Source of the DNA: Acidisoma silvae
Lineage (GTDB): Bacteria; Pseudomonadota; Alphaproteobacteria; Acetobacterales; Acetobacteraceae
DNA length: 47,947 nt
Reading direction: 5' to 3'
Assembly (NCBI RefSeq): GCF_020618775.1
Contig: NZ_JAESVB010000024.1
Location: forward strand, 1-47,947
Position 1 is the first letter of the stretch. Each line of letters starts with the position of its first letter. A program made the translations under genes and the position numbers. The notes below the pieces were generated by a model, which worked only from the letters and a program-made list of their open reading frames with translations, made no database searches and had not been told where the DNA came from. This document shows, piece after piece, positions 1 through 8,217 of the stretch.

Positions 1-44
1 GGGTCGAAACCCTCAGGGTCCGACGCGGGATGGATTTCGGTCAT

Positions 45-538
45 GGCGGCGAGGAGACCCCCTCCCCGCGGGAAAGACAAGTCAGAAAAACAAGCTAGGC
101 GCGATAATGGTGTTTATCACGCGTAACGTGCTCCAATAAACGACGCAGTAGAAACGGTTCCGTGCACATAATTCACTGCCCTACCCGACTGCGCCCAGAG
201 GCCAGCACCGTCGACCGCAGCACCACCGCCCTCATCATCAAATGAGCCGCATAAGATCCCGCGCGCATCAGCGCGGGTTAGTCTTAGGCTTTTATATCAA
301 CAGGCCCGATCTCGGCCGTCCCCAGCTGCCCCTGGTCTCAGCCGCACGACGCTATCCCAAGCGCCAGATCCCCCCCCTGTGCAGCGGTTGTCGGCGCTGT
401 AAAGTCCCCTCCGCTTCATGCTGGCGGCGTTGCCTGATTGTGGCCAGAGCCGCCACATGGCCGCCTGGAGCATGCTGAGGCTACACGAGTCGGGGTCGCT
501 GAGCATGTATTTCCGTGTTGAGACTCGGCACTGATAGC
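45..538. other. Leader region with no recognised gene
   Basis: This stretch precedes the iterons. Open frames on both strands here have no recognisable motif and overlap each other, so I call no gene. A possible start codon on the minus strand at 44 runs off the left edge after 14 codons and cannot be identified. The right part may belong to the replication origin because it directly abuts the iteron array. Confidence 0.4.
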
Positions 539-736
539 GTGGACTTTACTGGGAGCCATCCACAGCAGGGGCATGGACTTTACTGGGATAAGGTGTGGAC
601 TCTTCTGGGAGGGCTGATTCTGGAAGACCAAAGGAATCAATGTTTTAGCCACAGTCGTCCCGTGGACTCTTCTGGTGACAGTACAAGTACAAAATACAAA
701 TAAACCAAACCAGTAGCTTGCCCCACAAAAGTCCAC
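539..736. repeat. Iteron array upstream of repA
   Basis: Copies of a 15-16 bp motif GTGGACTTTACTGGGA lie at 539-554, 573-588 (first base A), 595-610 (GTGGACTCTTCTGGGA) and 662-677 (weaker end). A fifth, inverted and imperfect copy (CCCACAAAAGTCCAC) lies at 722-736, ending one base before the repA GTG codon. Repeats of this type are the usual binding sites of plasmid Rep initiators and serve as origin and copy-number control. The last copy would overlap the repA translation start, which suggests autoregulation. Confidence 0.85.
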
Positions 737-737
737 G

Positions 738-1706
738 GTGACATTCACCGCGTTATCCCCCAGTGTTCAGCCCATGGGAAAGGTTCACGACATTCTGGAA
801 GCGAAGGGCAAGCAGGGAGCACTGCTGGCTGACTTCGAACGTGTCGTGGTTGAAGCGGCAGCACAGTATCTTGGGGATGAAGAAAACAGCATTGGTTTTC
901 TTTATTCGGGTTGGTGTCAGGCGGCCCTGCCTCATCGGAAACTTCCCAATGACGCTGGTTGGCAAATCGAGAGCGAGCGTATGGCGCTTGTGGTCGAGCC
1001 GGGCATGCGCCCCACCCCTGGTGGCAAGCCTGAGGCTGTAGGCGTGCCTTACGGCAGCCGCGCCCGATTAATTATGATCTACCTGCAAAGTGAGGCAATC
1101 CGTACGAAATCTCGCGAAATCCTGCTTGGCCGCTCGCTGCGGGAATGGCTCATGAAAATGGGGATTCCAGTCGGTGGTAAAAGCCTCAAGGACGTGCGCG
1201 ATCAGTGCGAGCGAATCAGTCGTTGCCGCCTCAGTTTGACCATCAGGCAGGGCAATCGCGTTGGTATGACGAATCAGAACCTTGTCGATACCGCGATGTT
1301 CCTGGAGGGCGCGGAGCCCGGACAGGGCAGTCTTTTCGTCGACACAGCGCGCCTGTCAGAGGGTTTTTACGAGCAGCTGCAGCGCCATCCGGTCCCGCTG
1401 CAAGACGCCGCCATTCGCGCAATTGCCAATAACTCCATGGCCTTAGACGTCTATGCCTGGCTTGCTTACCGGCTGCACTCGCTCGACAAACCCCGGCCGA
1501 TCTCCTGGAAGGCTGTGAAGACCCAGTTCGGCGCCGGCTACGGTCGAATGGACCATTTCAAGATGAATTTCCGCCCAACCCTCGCGCTTGCTTTAGCGGT
1601 TTATCCTGATGCACGCGTGGAAGAAGACGAAAATGGCGCTGGCTTAGTGCTGCATCCTTCACGTCCGCCGGTGCCCAGCCGCCTCGTCGCGATCTCTGGC
1701 AAGTAA
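738..1706 (+). CDS. repA: Plasmid replication initiator, RepA_C family
   Basis: This encodes a plasmid-borne RepA initiator that should bind the flanking iterons and open the origin. The 322-residue product has the layout of the alphaproteobacterial RepA_C family: an N-terminal segment with SGWCQAALPHRKLP, the YGSRARLIMIYLQSEA block near residue 112, the GRSLREWLMKMGI segment, and a C-terminal winged-helix region with YAWLAYRLHSL and WKAVKTQFG. Translation may begin at the GTG used here or at the ATG at 774 (MGKVHDILEA), which aligns better with typical family starts. It is monocistronic, bracketed by iterons on both sides and followed by a strong terminator. The frame is intact, in contrast to many genes further right. 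The family is clear; the incompatibility group cannot be told from sequence alone. Confidence 0.9.
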   Translation: MTFTALSPSVQPMGKVHDILEAKGKQGALLADFERVVVEAAAQYLGDEENSIGFLYSGWCQAALPHRKLPNDAGWQIESERMALVVEPGMRPTPGGKPEAVGVPYGSRARLIMIYLQSEAIRTKSREILLGRSLREWLMKMGIPVGGKSLKDVRDQCERISRCRLSLTIRQGNRVGMTNQNLVDTAMFLEGAEPGQGSLFVDTARLSEGFYEQLQRHPVPLQDAAIRAIANNSMALDVYAWLAYRLHSLDKPRPISWKAVKTQFGAGYGRMDHFKMNFRPTLALALAVYPDARVEEDENGAGLVLHPSRPPVPSRLVAISGK

Positions 1707-1709
1707 GTC

Positions 1710-1900
1710 CCCAGTAAAGTCCACGTTGAATTAGTGCCGCGAAAAAAGAGCCTCTCGGGTGCGAGACGGCTCTTTTTTTGTTTGGCTATTCGAAAAAAAC
1801 CTAATGTTTTCAAGGGCCGTGACGGTGCTTCCCAGTAAAGTCCACATGGGTCACACTTATCTGCTGCGGCCTGTACCGGCCGACTCCCAGTAAAGTCCAC
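1710..1900. repeat. Inverted iterons downstream of repA
   Basis: Three copies of CCCAGTAAAGTCCAC, the exact reverse complement of the upstream iteron, lie at 1710-1724, 1831-1845 and 1886-1900. They sit between the repA stop and the end of parB. With the forward copies at 539-677 they place repA between two opposed iteron groups. They could serve as extra Rep-binding sites for handcuffing, or as part of the origin itself. Confidence 0.85.
1742..1779 (+). terminator. Rho-independent terminator of repA
   Basis: AAAAAAGAGCC (1742-1752) pairs with GGCTCTTTTTTT (1768-1779). An inner TCTCG/CGAGA stem extends the hairpin and a T run follows. The flanking A run means that it could act on both strands. 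Confidence 0.85.
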
Positions 1901-1916
1901 GCCCCGGTAAGGGCCG

Positions 1917-2981
1917 TCAGCGATCCAGCGAGATGTGGAAATCTGACTTTGTGCGCGGCCCGGACTGATACTCTTCGTATAGCGCCTCTATGCGCTCGAG
2001 CAGAAAGCTGCCGAATTCCGGGGCCACCGCGCGGTCAATCGCCAGCGTGAAAACCTGACTGTTCTCAGTCACGATCGCAACGCGCTGGCCGTTCCGCGCG
2101 ACCCAAGAACGAGGCTTGCTGCGTGGCATAACGCTCACGGCTCGAGTGAGATGTTGGAACAGCATTTCGAAACGCCGATCGGATGTTGCCGAAAGGAAGC
2201 GGTGGCTCTCAAGTAGAGGGTCAACTGGGCGCTCCCGCACTTTTTCCATATAGGCTTTGGACAACGCGACCCATCGGTCTCGACCCGCTGCCGGCGCAGG
2301 ACCCACGGCTTCTACGATATCGGTCGGCAGTCGGCTCGCGACCGATATCAACCGCGAGAGAGTCGTCTTGTCGATCGAAAGCGCCTGCATGATCGTTTCT
2401 CGGTCATGGCCCGCTACCTCCAAGGACTGCGCGAAGCGGCTGCGCTCGATGAAGGACAGATCGGCACGGGCACTGTTTTCCTGCCCCTGGGCGATGACCA
2501 GGTCGCGGTCGCTCAGCGCTTTGACGATGGCGCGCACTGGACGGCCAAGCTCCGTCGCGGCGGCGAGACGACGATGCCCGAAAGCTACCTGATAGCGCCC
2601 CTTCTGCACTGGATGAGGCCGGACAAGAATGGGGCTGTCCTGCCCCTTCTCAGCGATGCTATCGCGCAGCGCCCGGTAGCTTTCATCCTGGGGTTCCATC
2701 CGATCAGCAACCGGTGAGCGGTCGATGGCCGCAGGGTCGAGCTCCACGATAGTCTCGCCAGTGGCGAGCGTGGCTTCGAGGGTGCGCGCTGCATCCGCAC
2801 GGGCCGCAAGATCATCAATCGTGCGGGTCACAGCGCCAAAGGCCCCACGGCTGGAAAAGGCGCTTGAGGGTGCGCGGACCGGTGCTGCTGGTACAATGGT
2901 TCCGGTTTCGGAGGCGGCTATCCCCTCCCCTTCCGACAGTTTCTTTTCGGTCAGGCCGGTTAGCAGGTTCTTTCGTGCCAT
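1917..2981 (-). CDS. parB: ParB/RepB-type plasmid partition protein
   Basis: This 354-residue centromere-binding protein pairs with the ParA gene just upstream. It has the ParB/RepB layout: a variable N-terminus beginning MARKNLLTGLTEKK, which resembles repABC-type RepB proteins; a ParB/Srx nuclease-like domain with ILVRPHPVQKGRYQ and GHRRLAAATELG around residues 118-147; the ENSARADLSFIERSRFAQSL box; and an HTH region with SIDKTTLSRLISVA. Its ATG shares one base with the parA stop codon (TGATG), so the two are translationally coupled. Its likely DNA targets are the palindromes at 4340 and 4451. No RepC follows it; the replication protein is instead an iteron-type RepA encoded on the other strand. 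Confidence 0.9.
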   Translation of the reverse strand: MARKNLLTGLTEKKLSEGEGIAASETGTIVPAAPVRAPSSAFSSRGAFGAVTRTIDDLAARADAARTLEATLATGETIVELDPAAIDRSPVADRMEPQDESYRALRDSIAEKGQDSPILVRPHPVQKGRYQVAFGHRRLAAATELGRPVRAIVKALSDRDLVIAQGQENSARADLSFIERSRFAQSLEVAGHDRETIMQALSIDKTTLSRLISVASRLPTDIVEAVGPAPAAGRDRWVALSKAYMEKVRERPVDPLLESHRFLSATSDRRFEMLFQHLTRAVSVMPRSKPRSWVARNGQRVAIVTENSQVFTLAIDRAVAPEFGSFLLERIEALYEEYQSGPRTKSDFHISLDR

Positions 2982-4210
2982 CAGGACCGCCCCCAGGTAG
3001 CGTGAATGAGATCTTCGATTTCACCATTGACCGCATCGAGCGATTCCATCGCGCGATCATACGTGGAGCTGGTGAATTGCCGCCGCTCCACCTCATACAA
3101 GGTTTGTTTCGTAATTCCGGCGTCTGAGATTGCGACGCTCTTGAGCATGGGATTGATCAGCACGTGCTGGCCGAAGAGCGAGCGCAAAAAGCCGACCATC
3201 TGGGTCTGCGGGCCATCGGAAGGTTCGTAGCGTGTGATGAGATAGCGCAGCCAATCGAACCCCATATTACCCCCTGCCCGCTTCAGATGGCCGAGCAGAT
3301 CGCCCATCATCAAGAGGAATTGGCACATGGACATCACGTCCAGCATTTGCGGATGGACAGTGATGAGAACCGCAGTCGCGGTGCAAAGCGCGGACATGGT
3401 GAGATAACCAAGCTGCGGTGGGCAATCGATCACCACCACGTCGTAGTCGTCGGCAACGTCTTCCAGAGCAGTGTTGAGGCGCGCGAAAAATATGCTGTCC
3501 CCTGCCCCGCCACGGCGCAGCGCCATCTCACGCGGCGTGTCATATTCGAACTCCATCAGCTCGATATTGCCAGGCACGATGTCCAGGCCCGGAAAATTCG
3601 TGCGTTTGATGATCTCGCGCAGCGGCCGGCGCTGGTCATCATAGCGAATGGCGCCGTAGAGCGTTTCGTTCTCTCCTACGTCAAATTCCGGTTGAAATCC
3701 GTGTAGGGAAGAAAGGCTTGCTTGGGGATCGAGGTCAATTGCGAGCACGCGATGGCCACGCAAGGCCAAGTGCTGCGCGAGGTGCCCTGCAGTTGTTGTC
3801 TTCCCACTGCCGCCTTTAAAATTGACGACAGCCACAACCTGTAAGGCTTCGCCATTGCTGCGATGCGGGACATAGCGTTTGCTGGACCGTCCATTGGCAT
3901 CGAGATAATGCCGCAGCGCCTGTATCTGTTCAGCGGTATAGGAGCGACGGCCCCCACCGGTCACAACAGGGTCCGGCCCTTTGCCTTCGAGGGAGAGGTT
4001 GCGAAGGTATCCGGGTTTGACGCCGAGCAGCTTGGCGGCTTCGCCGACGACAAAGCGACGGAGGGACTTTTGTGCGGCAGGGGGGAAAAGTTCCAGGCGA
4101 TGGGCCTGAAGTTTTTCTGAGAGTTCCCGCGCGTGGTGACTGATGATAGTGTCAATGTCGTGAGACAGGACACGCTCTTGCATCGTCTGTTGGGCTGTTG
4201 CTTTTTTCAT
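2981..4210 (-). CDS. parA: ParA/RepA-type partition ATPase with N-terminal HTH
   Basis: This 409-residue ParA-family ATPase moves plasmid copies apart using ParB-parS complexes. Residues 51-110 form a MerR-like helix-turn-helix (VGEAAKLLGVKPGYLRNL, then GGGRRSYTAEQIQALR), as in class Ia ParA proteins and RepA of repABC plasmids, which also repress their own operon. The deviant Walker A motif KGGSGKTT is at about 132-139, followed by AIDLDPQASLS (A') and VVVIDCPPQLG (Walker B). It is the first gene of a parA-parB operon. A perfect 10-bp inverted repeat at 4231-4257, just before the start codon, is a good candidate for the autoregulatory operator. Confidence 0.93.
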   Translation of the reverse strand: MKKATAQQTMQERVLSHDIDTIISHHARELSEKLQAHRLELFPPAAQKSLRRFVVGEAAKLLGVKPGYLRNLSLEGKGPDPVVTGGGRRSYTAEQIQALRHYLDANGRSSKRYVPHRSNGEALQVVAVVNFKGGSGKTTTAGHLAQHLALRGHRVLAIDLDPQASLSSLHGFQPEFDVGENETLYGAIRYDDQRRPLREIIKRTNFPGLDIVPGNIELMEFEYDTPREMALRRGGAGDSIFFARLNTALEDVADDYDVVVIDCPPQLGYLTMSALCTATAVLITVHPQMLDVMSMCQFLLMMGDLLGHLKRAGGNMGFDWLRYLITRYEPSDGPQTQMVGFLRSLFGQHVLINPMLKSVAISDAGITKQTLYEVERRQFTSSTYDRAMESLDAVNGEIEDLIHATWGRS

Positions 4211-4230
4211 GACTTAAAATCGCACATGCG

Positions 4231-4257
4231 GTTTAAACTCGAAGTGTGAGTTTAAAC
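4231..4257. promoter_or_regulatory. Inverted repeat operator upstream of parA
   Basis: GTTTAAACTC (4231-4240) and GAGTTTAAAC (4248-4257) are perfect 10-bp arms separated by 7 bases, 21 bp before the parA ATG. The position and symmetry fit a site where ParA, through its N-terminal HTH, represses parAB. The function is inferred. Confidence 0.6.
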
Positions 4258-4339
4258 GCATTTAACGAGCTAAGGTCCACGCTGCAATCATTTCCTTGGC
4301 TCACGAAAATTGCGAGGCGCTAGCTCATGAAAGTCGAGA

Positions 4340-4355
4340 GTTGACGGCCGACAAC
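4340..4355. promoter_or_regulatory. parS-like centromere site 1
   Basis: GTTGACGGCCGACAAC matches the repABC-type parS pattern GTT-N4-GC-N4-AAC, with one pair off perfect symmetry. It lies 130 bp upstream of parA and shares its first 11 bases with the second site at 4456. Confidence 0.7.
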
Positions 4356-4450
4356 TAGTCCGAAATCGGACCTAATGGGCGCAGAGCGCGACTCCGATGC
4401 ATCGCTTCCCCAGGAGTGGCGACGTGAATGTCGCAATAGTTCCAATTCGA

Positions 4451-4476
4451 ATTGAGTTGACGGCCGTCAACTCAAT
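4451..4476. promoter_or_regulatory. parS-like centromere site 2, perfect palindrome
   Basis: The core GTTGACGGCCGTCAAC (4456-4471) fits GTT-N4-GC-N4-AAC. The dyad extends to a perfect 26-bp palindrome, with arms ATTGAGTTGACGG and its complement. It is the likely main ParB loading site. Confidence 0.75.
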
Positions 4477-5264
4477 CGGGATTTGAGCCAACTTGCCTTT
4501 TCTGTCCAACCGGTCTTAATCGAGAGGCCGCCTGCGAAGGTTTTCAAGGCCTGAGCGTTTATGAAGCGTAGCGTTTTTGTCGCCGACGCTTCTTTTGGAT
4601 ATGGTGCGAAACGGCTCGGGGGCATTTAACAGGTCGTCCAATTTCCCGCGCGTATTAGTGAACCATGCGCCAAATAATGCTGTCCGGCTCGGAGATCCTG
4701 ATATCCTGGTCCAATCGTCGGCACGCCCGGGTCAATGGGGGATATGACCCAACCTACGAGTTCGTCATCAGGCAGAGTCGGCCACGCAGCAAGCAGCTTC
4801 TGCCGGTAGCTCCCGATATCGAAGTCAATTGTTCGACTGGGCGAATGCTGTCAGGGAAAAATGGTGTCCTGTTGGATTTCGTAAGGCGCGAAATTTCTGT
4901 AACCGCAGCAGATGATGCTGGTGAGCGCTGACGTTTCGAATTACCGACAATCCGACTGCCGTCACCCTCTGTTGTCGGACTGATGGGCCTGGCTACGAGA
5001 CCGTCCAGCCATGGGTCGCGATCCTCCGGCCCGCATGAAGGCGATCCCTCAGTCGCGTCGAAGTATATCGTGTCTGTTGGCTGGTCTTCGTGGCTCGATG
5101 AGAGCTAAGTGAATATCAGAGCTCGGCGACGCGATCTGTATTGCACAGGGATAGTAACGCGGCGACCGCTTTTTTCGAAGCCGTTGAGCCGCGCCGCAGC
5201 TTAGCTACTCGGACAAGGCTTTTTCCCTGGCAGCGTTAGCCGGTAGCACAGCGCCGGTGTACTT
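4477..5264. other. Region with no recognised gene
   Basis: An 88-codon open frame on the plus strand (4665-4931) has no recognisable motif and unremarkable sequence, so I do not call it. No RNA gene or repeat was recognised here. The stretch separates the partition locus from the broken recombinase. Confidence 0.4.
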
Positions 5265-6420
5265 TCATACGATGCCATGGAGGGGGGGCTCAAAGGGATC
5301 GCCGAATTCGAGATAGGTGTCGAGTGCGGCGTGGCTTTTGTGTCGGCCGAGCCGTTTGAGGCGGGATGGGGGGGTGCGAGGTCTTTACTGGTCGTCAGTG
5401 CGCCGCGTTTGAGACTATGTCCGCTAAGGAGTGCCGGATCAAAACCCGCTGTTTGTGCCCATGATTTGGCGATCCGGGCAATCGTGCCGAGATCGCGGGC
5501 GTCTGTCCCGATGACAAGACCAGCGCGCGCTGAAATCGGCAGACTTAGCGCGGGTCGGTGGCTGCCAGATTTGCCGGAACACCGCCCCGCCAGCAATGTC
5601 AGCCGCTGACTACCAGCGCCGCAGGGCCCGGACCCGCCATCGCAGCGATGCTGCCATAAAGGATCGCAACGATGACGGCCTAGCCCATGCGCTCGCCCTT
5701 GGACTGAGGGAGGGCGAGGTGCAGGTGACCCTTCCGGGTCTCCGGGTGCTCCATGCGGTTGGCTGAGAGCTTTGATCGCCGCAGGGCGCCGGCAAAACCA
5801 CCCAGGAGCAGGGCGCGCTCACGGAGGCGACGAAATCATCCCCAATTTGTGCCATGATCGGGCCCAGGCTGGCGGCGGCGGTGGCCAGTTTCCGTGTAGG
5901 ATCTGCTCCTTTGGCGCCGGCGTGACGCCGGATGCCAGCCACCGTCTTAGCGACGCGGGGCTTCTGCGGTCGGCACCGGCAGATCCGCGATGAAGGTATA
6001 GGTAGCGGATGGCGGCGCGGCGGAGGGTAAGGGGCTGACGCCCACCCCTTGGCCGCGTTCGGCCGCTAGGAAGGCGACGATATTGGCGGAACCTGTCGGC
6101 AGGCAGGGGAGGGCATGGGTCTCGCACCAGGCACACGAGGCGCGGACGCCCGCCCGGTAAGCGCGGCGGGTGTCGTCTGACTTCGCATGACAGGCATAGG
6201 CATAAGCCGCGTCACGAGCGGTTGCCAATGTGCCGTCAGCAAGGGGAACGGCGACACGCGCTGCGGCGTCGAACCGGAGGCCCACATCTTCGGAGACTGT
6301 CCTATGGAGGTCTGCCCAACCGTGACCTAACTTGCTGGCACCGGTGTCGTCAGGAAGGGCAGGGGGCTCTGACAGATCGAAAGGGCTCGGATCCTGGTCG
6401 ATCGGCTGGTGATGCTGCAT
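5265..6420 (-). pseudogene. Tyrosine recombinase/integrase, multiply frameshifted
   Basis: Pieces of one phage-type integrase can be read in order along the minus strand in different frames. The N-terminal SAM-like core-binding domain is in the frame starting at 6420 (SDDTRRAYRAGVRASCAWCE, then IVAFLAAERGQ). A linker (AGIRRHAGAKGA, then GPIMAQIGDD) follows in the frame ending at 5610. A catalytic-domain start (ERALLLGGFAGALRRSKL) is in another frame and ends at an in-frame TAG where a Gly-Gln-Ala step is expected. The C-terminal part holds FDPALLSGHSLKRGALTT (the H-x-x-R box) and then, after another shift, LGRHKSHAALDTYLEFGDPF with the family's closing segment. At least three frameshifts and one stop make it non-functional. 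It may once have mobilised this accessory region. Confidence 0.85.
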
Positions 6421-6707
6421 GGCGCGATGCGGGAGTTCCAGTGCGATTCAGAAGCTCAAAAAACGCGAAAAATGTGTGCAAGAGGAGGATATTTATCAAG
6501 CATATATTAAGGGAAACGCATTACCGTGCCTTAACATGGAAAAAGTTGTTCCTGCCTTAATTGGTGGCTTTCAACACGACCGCAGGACTGTCGCGCCTCA
6601 AAAGGATCAGATGTGCAGCAGAACGCTTCGTCTGGATGACCTGACAGCCAGTGGGGCTGCCCGCTAAATCGCCGGACGAGACTCACCCTTAACTAAGGGT
6701 TGGTTAT

Positions 6708-7112
6708 ATGGTCGGTTCTATGAGTGGTTCTTATCCTCGAGCCGAGGTTTTGCCTGGACCGGCACGCCGACGGCGTTGGTCTGTGGTGGAGAAGTTGGCG
6801 ATGGTCGACGAGACCCGTGAGGCTGGCGCCACTGTCAGCATTGTCGCACGTCGGCGCGATGTTTCACCGAACCAGCTCTTCACATGGCGACGCCTGGCCG
6901 AACAAGGGGCACTGGCCGCGACGCAAGCCGAGGAAGAGGTTGTCCCGGCATCTGCTTTCCGAGCACAGCAGGATATGATCCGCGAGCTCCAGCGTCTTTT
7001 GGGCAAAAAGACCCTGGAAACCGAGATCTCGAAAGAGGCGCTTGAGGTCGCGACCGACTCAAAAAAACGGCCGTTGCGGCTACTGCCGCTGCCACGAGAC
7101 AGTTCGCGATGA
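6708..7112 (+). CDS. IS3-family transposase OrfA
   Basis: This 134-residue OrfA is the DNA-binding half of an IS3-type transposase. It shows the HTH_Tnp_1 layout: RRRRWSVVEKLAMVDETREA, then VSIVARRRDVSPNQLFTWRR, then a leucine-zipper-like helix (MIRELQRLLGKKTLETEISK). Near its end the run of seven A at 7061-7067 is the expected site of programmed -1 slippage into orfB, whose frame follows directly (TAVAATAAATRQFAMTA). The frame itself is intact, but without a working orfB the element cannot transpose on its own. An OrfA of this kind can still act as a regulator or inhibitor of related elements. Confidence 0.8.
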   Translation: MVGSMSGSYPRAEVLPGPARRRRWSVVEKLAMVDETREAGATVSIVARRRDVSPNQLFTWRRLAEQGALAATQAEEEVVPASAFRAQQDMIRELQRLLGKKTLETEISKEALEVATDSKKRPLRLLPLPRDSSR

Positions 7113-7606
7113 CGGCCATCTGCGAGACGCTCGGGGTGGCGCGTTCGAATATCGCGCGCCGCGTCACGAAGGGCCCGTCCAAGCGCCGTGGGCGCCCAGT
7201 TTTGTCCGAAGAGCCGCTGCTGAGCGAGATCATGGCTGTGATCGCTGAGATGCCGTCCTAAGGCTATCCGCGGGTATGGGCTGTGCTGCGCCGTCGGTCT
7301 GAAGCCTAGGGTGACGCGCCTGCGAACTGCAAATGTGTCTGTCGAATCATGAAAAAGCACGGCCTTCTCCTGCAGAAACACGCAGGGGGCGGGGTTGAAC
7401 GTCAGCATGATGGCCGGGTCGCAGTCGGGCAATCCAATCTCCGCTGGTGCTCCGATGGTTTTGAGATCGCCGCGACAATGCGGAACGTGTTCGTGTCGCT
7501 TTTGCTCTCGACTGCTGCGACCGAGAGGCCATGAGCCATGTCGCGACAACGGTGGGCATCAAAGGCGGCGATATCCGAGATCTAATTGTAGCGGCGGTCG
7601 AGCACT
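7058..7606 (+). pseudogene. IS3-family transposase OrfB, truncated and broken
   Basis: The -1 frame after the A7 run reads ICETLGVARSNIARRV, then hits a TAA at 7259. It resumes with GYPRVWAVLRRRSEA, hits a TAG near 7307, and resumes with MKKHGLLLQKHAGGG and SNLRWCSDGFEIA, the start of the rve/DDE integrase core. At about 7470 one base appears to be missing (GATCGCC-GCGAC), shifting to the frame that reads ERVRVAFALDCCDREAMSHV and VGIKGGDIRDLIVAAVEH. Similarity ends there, before the later catalytic Asp and Glu, so the right end of the element is lost. Two stops, one frameshift and a truncation leave it inactive. Confidence 0.8.
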
Positions 7607-8016
7607 CTCACTGGCCTTACTGCGCTTCTCCACGAAAGCTACAATCTCGGGGGGCCTCTTTCGCCCCGGCAGGCGACTTTGTCGGCCGGCTGATGCAGGC
7701 GATGTCGTCTATCAGGGGCGACGCCATCTCGGGGAAGGCTGCGAGGTGCTCTTGCTCGATCGAGGTGGGGAAACGCTCGTGAAGAAGGTTTCTTTGGCTC
7801 AGGCTGCGCGTGCGTCCGGTTGGCGTATTGGCGACGCCGTGCGGATCGACGCGAGAGGTCGCCTAATTGATCATGCTCCGCACCTCGAACAGAACGCCGG
7901 GCGAGCGTAAATTCGATGCCTTAGATCTGATGAGCATGCCCATCAGCCGACTTGCTGCGGAGAATCCAGCAACCATCCGCACAATGAGCACTCCGCAGGG
8001 TCAAAGCCGACAGGCG
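7607..8016. other. Unidentified gene remnant and spacer
   Basis: After the transposase homology ends, two plus-strand frames carry coding-like stretches: FAPAGDFVGRLMQAMSS in one and ETLVKKVSLAQAARASGWRI followed by GDAVRIDARGRLIDHAP in the other, the latter ending at 7910. Together they look like the C-terminal part of a frameshifted gene. A relaxase-like tail is possible given the nearby transfer remnants, but I cannot identify it. Confidence 0.35.
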
Positions 8017-8217
8017 TCAAAAGTGGGCTGGGATGGGCTTGCGGCCGGCGTCTCGAGCGCGCTGCTCAGCGGCTGTCAGCAAGGCTCGTTTCCGGGGCGA
8101 GCGATCTCCACCCTTGTTGCGCAGAGCTTCGACGGCGAGCTCGGTATCTTTGATCCCGAGCTCGCGTTTCTTAGCCCTTACTTCGGTCAACAGGTCGTCA
8201 AGAGACATCCGGATCAT
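8017..8217 (-). CDS. Small charged protein, partner of nucleotidyltransferase
   Basis: This 66-residue hydrophilic protein has many Lys, Arg and Glu residues and no known domain that I recognise. It begins MIRMSLDDLLTEVRAKKREL and ends in a basic segment. Two starts are possible, ATG at 8217 or ATG at 8208; both lie inside the end of the upstream nucleotidyltransferase gene, an overlap of about 10-20 bases that implies translational coupling. A longer frame to 8274 is unlikely because it lies wholly within the other gene. The pair arrangement resembles two-gene toxin-antitoxin or abortive-infection modules built around a nucleotidyltransferase, but this is inference from architecture only. 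It is intact in a zone where most neighbours have decayed, which supports selection for the pair. Confidence 0.6.
   Translation of the reverse strand: MIRMSLDDLLTEVRAKKRELGIKDTELAVEALRNKGGDRSPRKRALLTAAEQRARDAGRKPIPAHF

Larger units (their letters stand above)
6690..7606 (+). mobile_element. Decayed IS3-family insertion sequence (IS2-like)
   Basis: It contains an intact orfA (6708-7112), a slippery A7 run at 7061-7067 for the usual -1 frameshift, and a broken orfB that stops matching the transposase after about 7606. No reliable terminal inverted repeats were found, so the borders are approximate. The right part of the element is missing. Confidence 0.7.

Noticed and set aside
1-44. Minus-strand start codon running off the left edge, open across a hypothetical circular junction into the right end
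   Set aside because: Only 14 codons are visible. The joined frame has unconvincing composition, and the window gives no terminal overlap to prove circularity.
2183-2818. Plus-strand open frames inside parB
   Set aside because: They lie opposite a clearly recognised ParB gene, have no motifs, and are shadow frames of a GC-rich gene.
4665-4931. 88-codon plus-strand frame
   Set aside because: No recognisable domain, no clear ribosome site and no partner; it may be chance.
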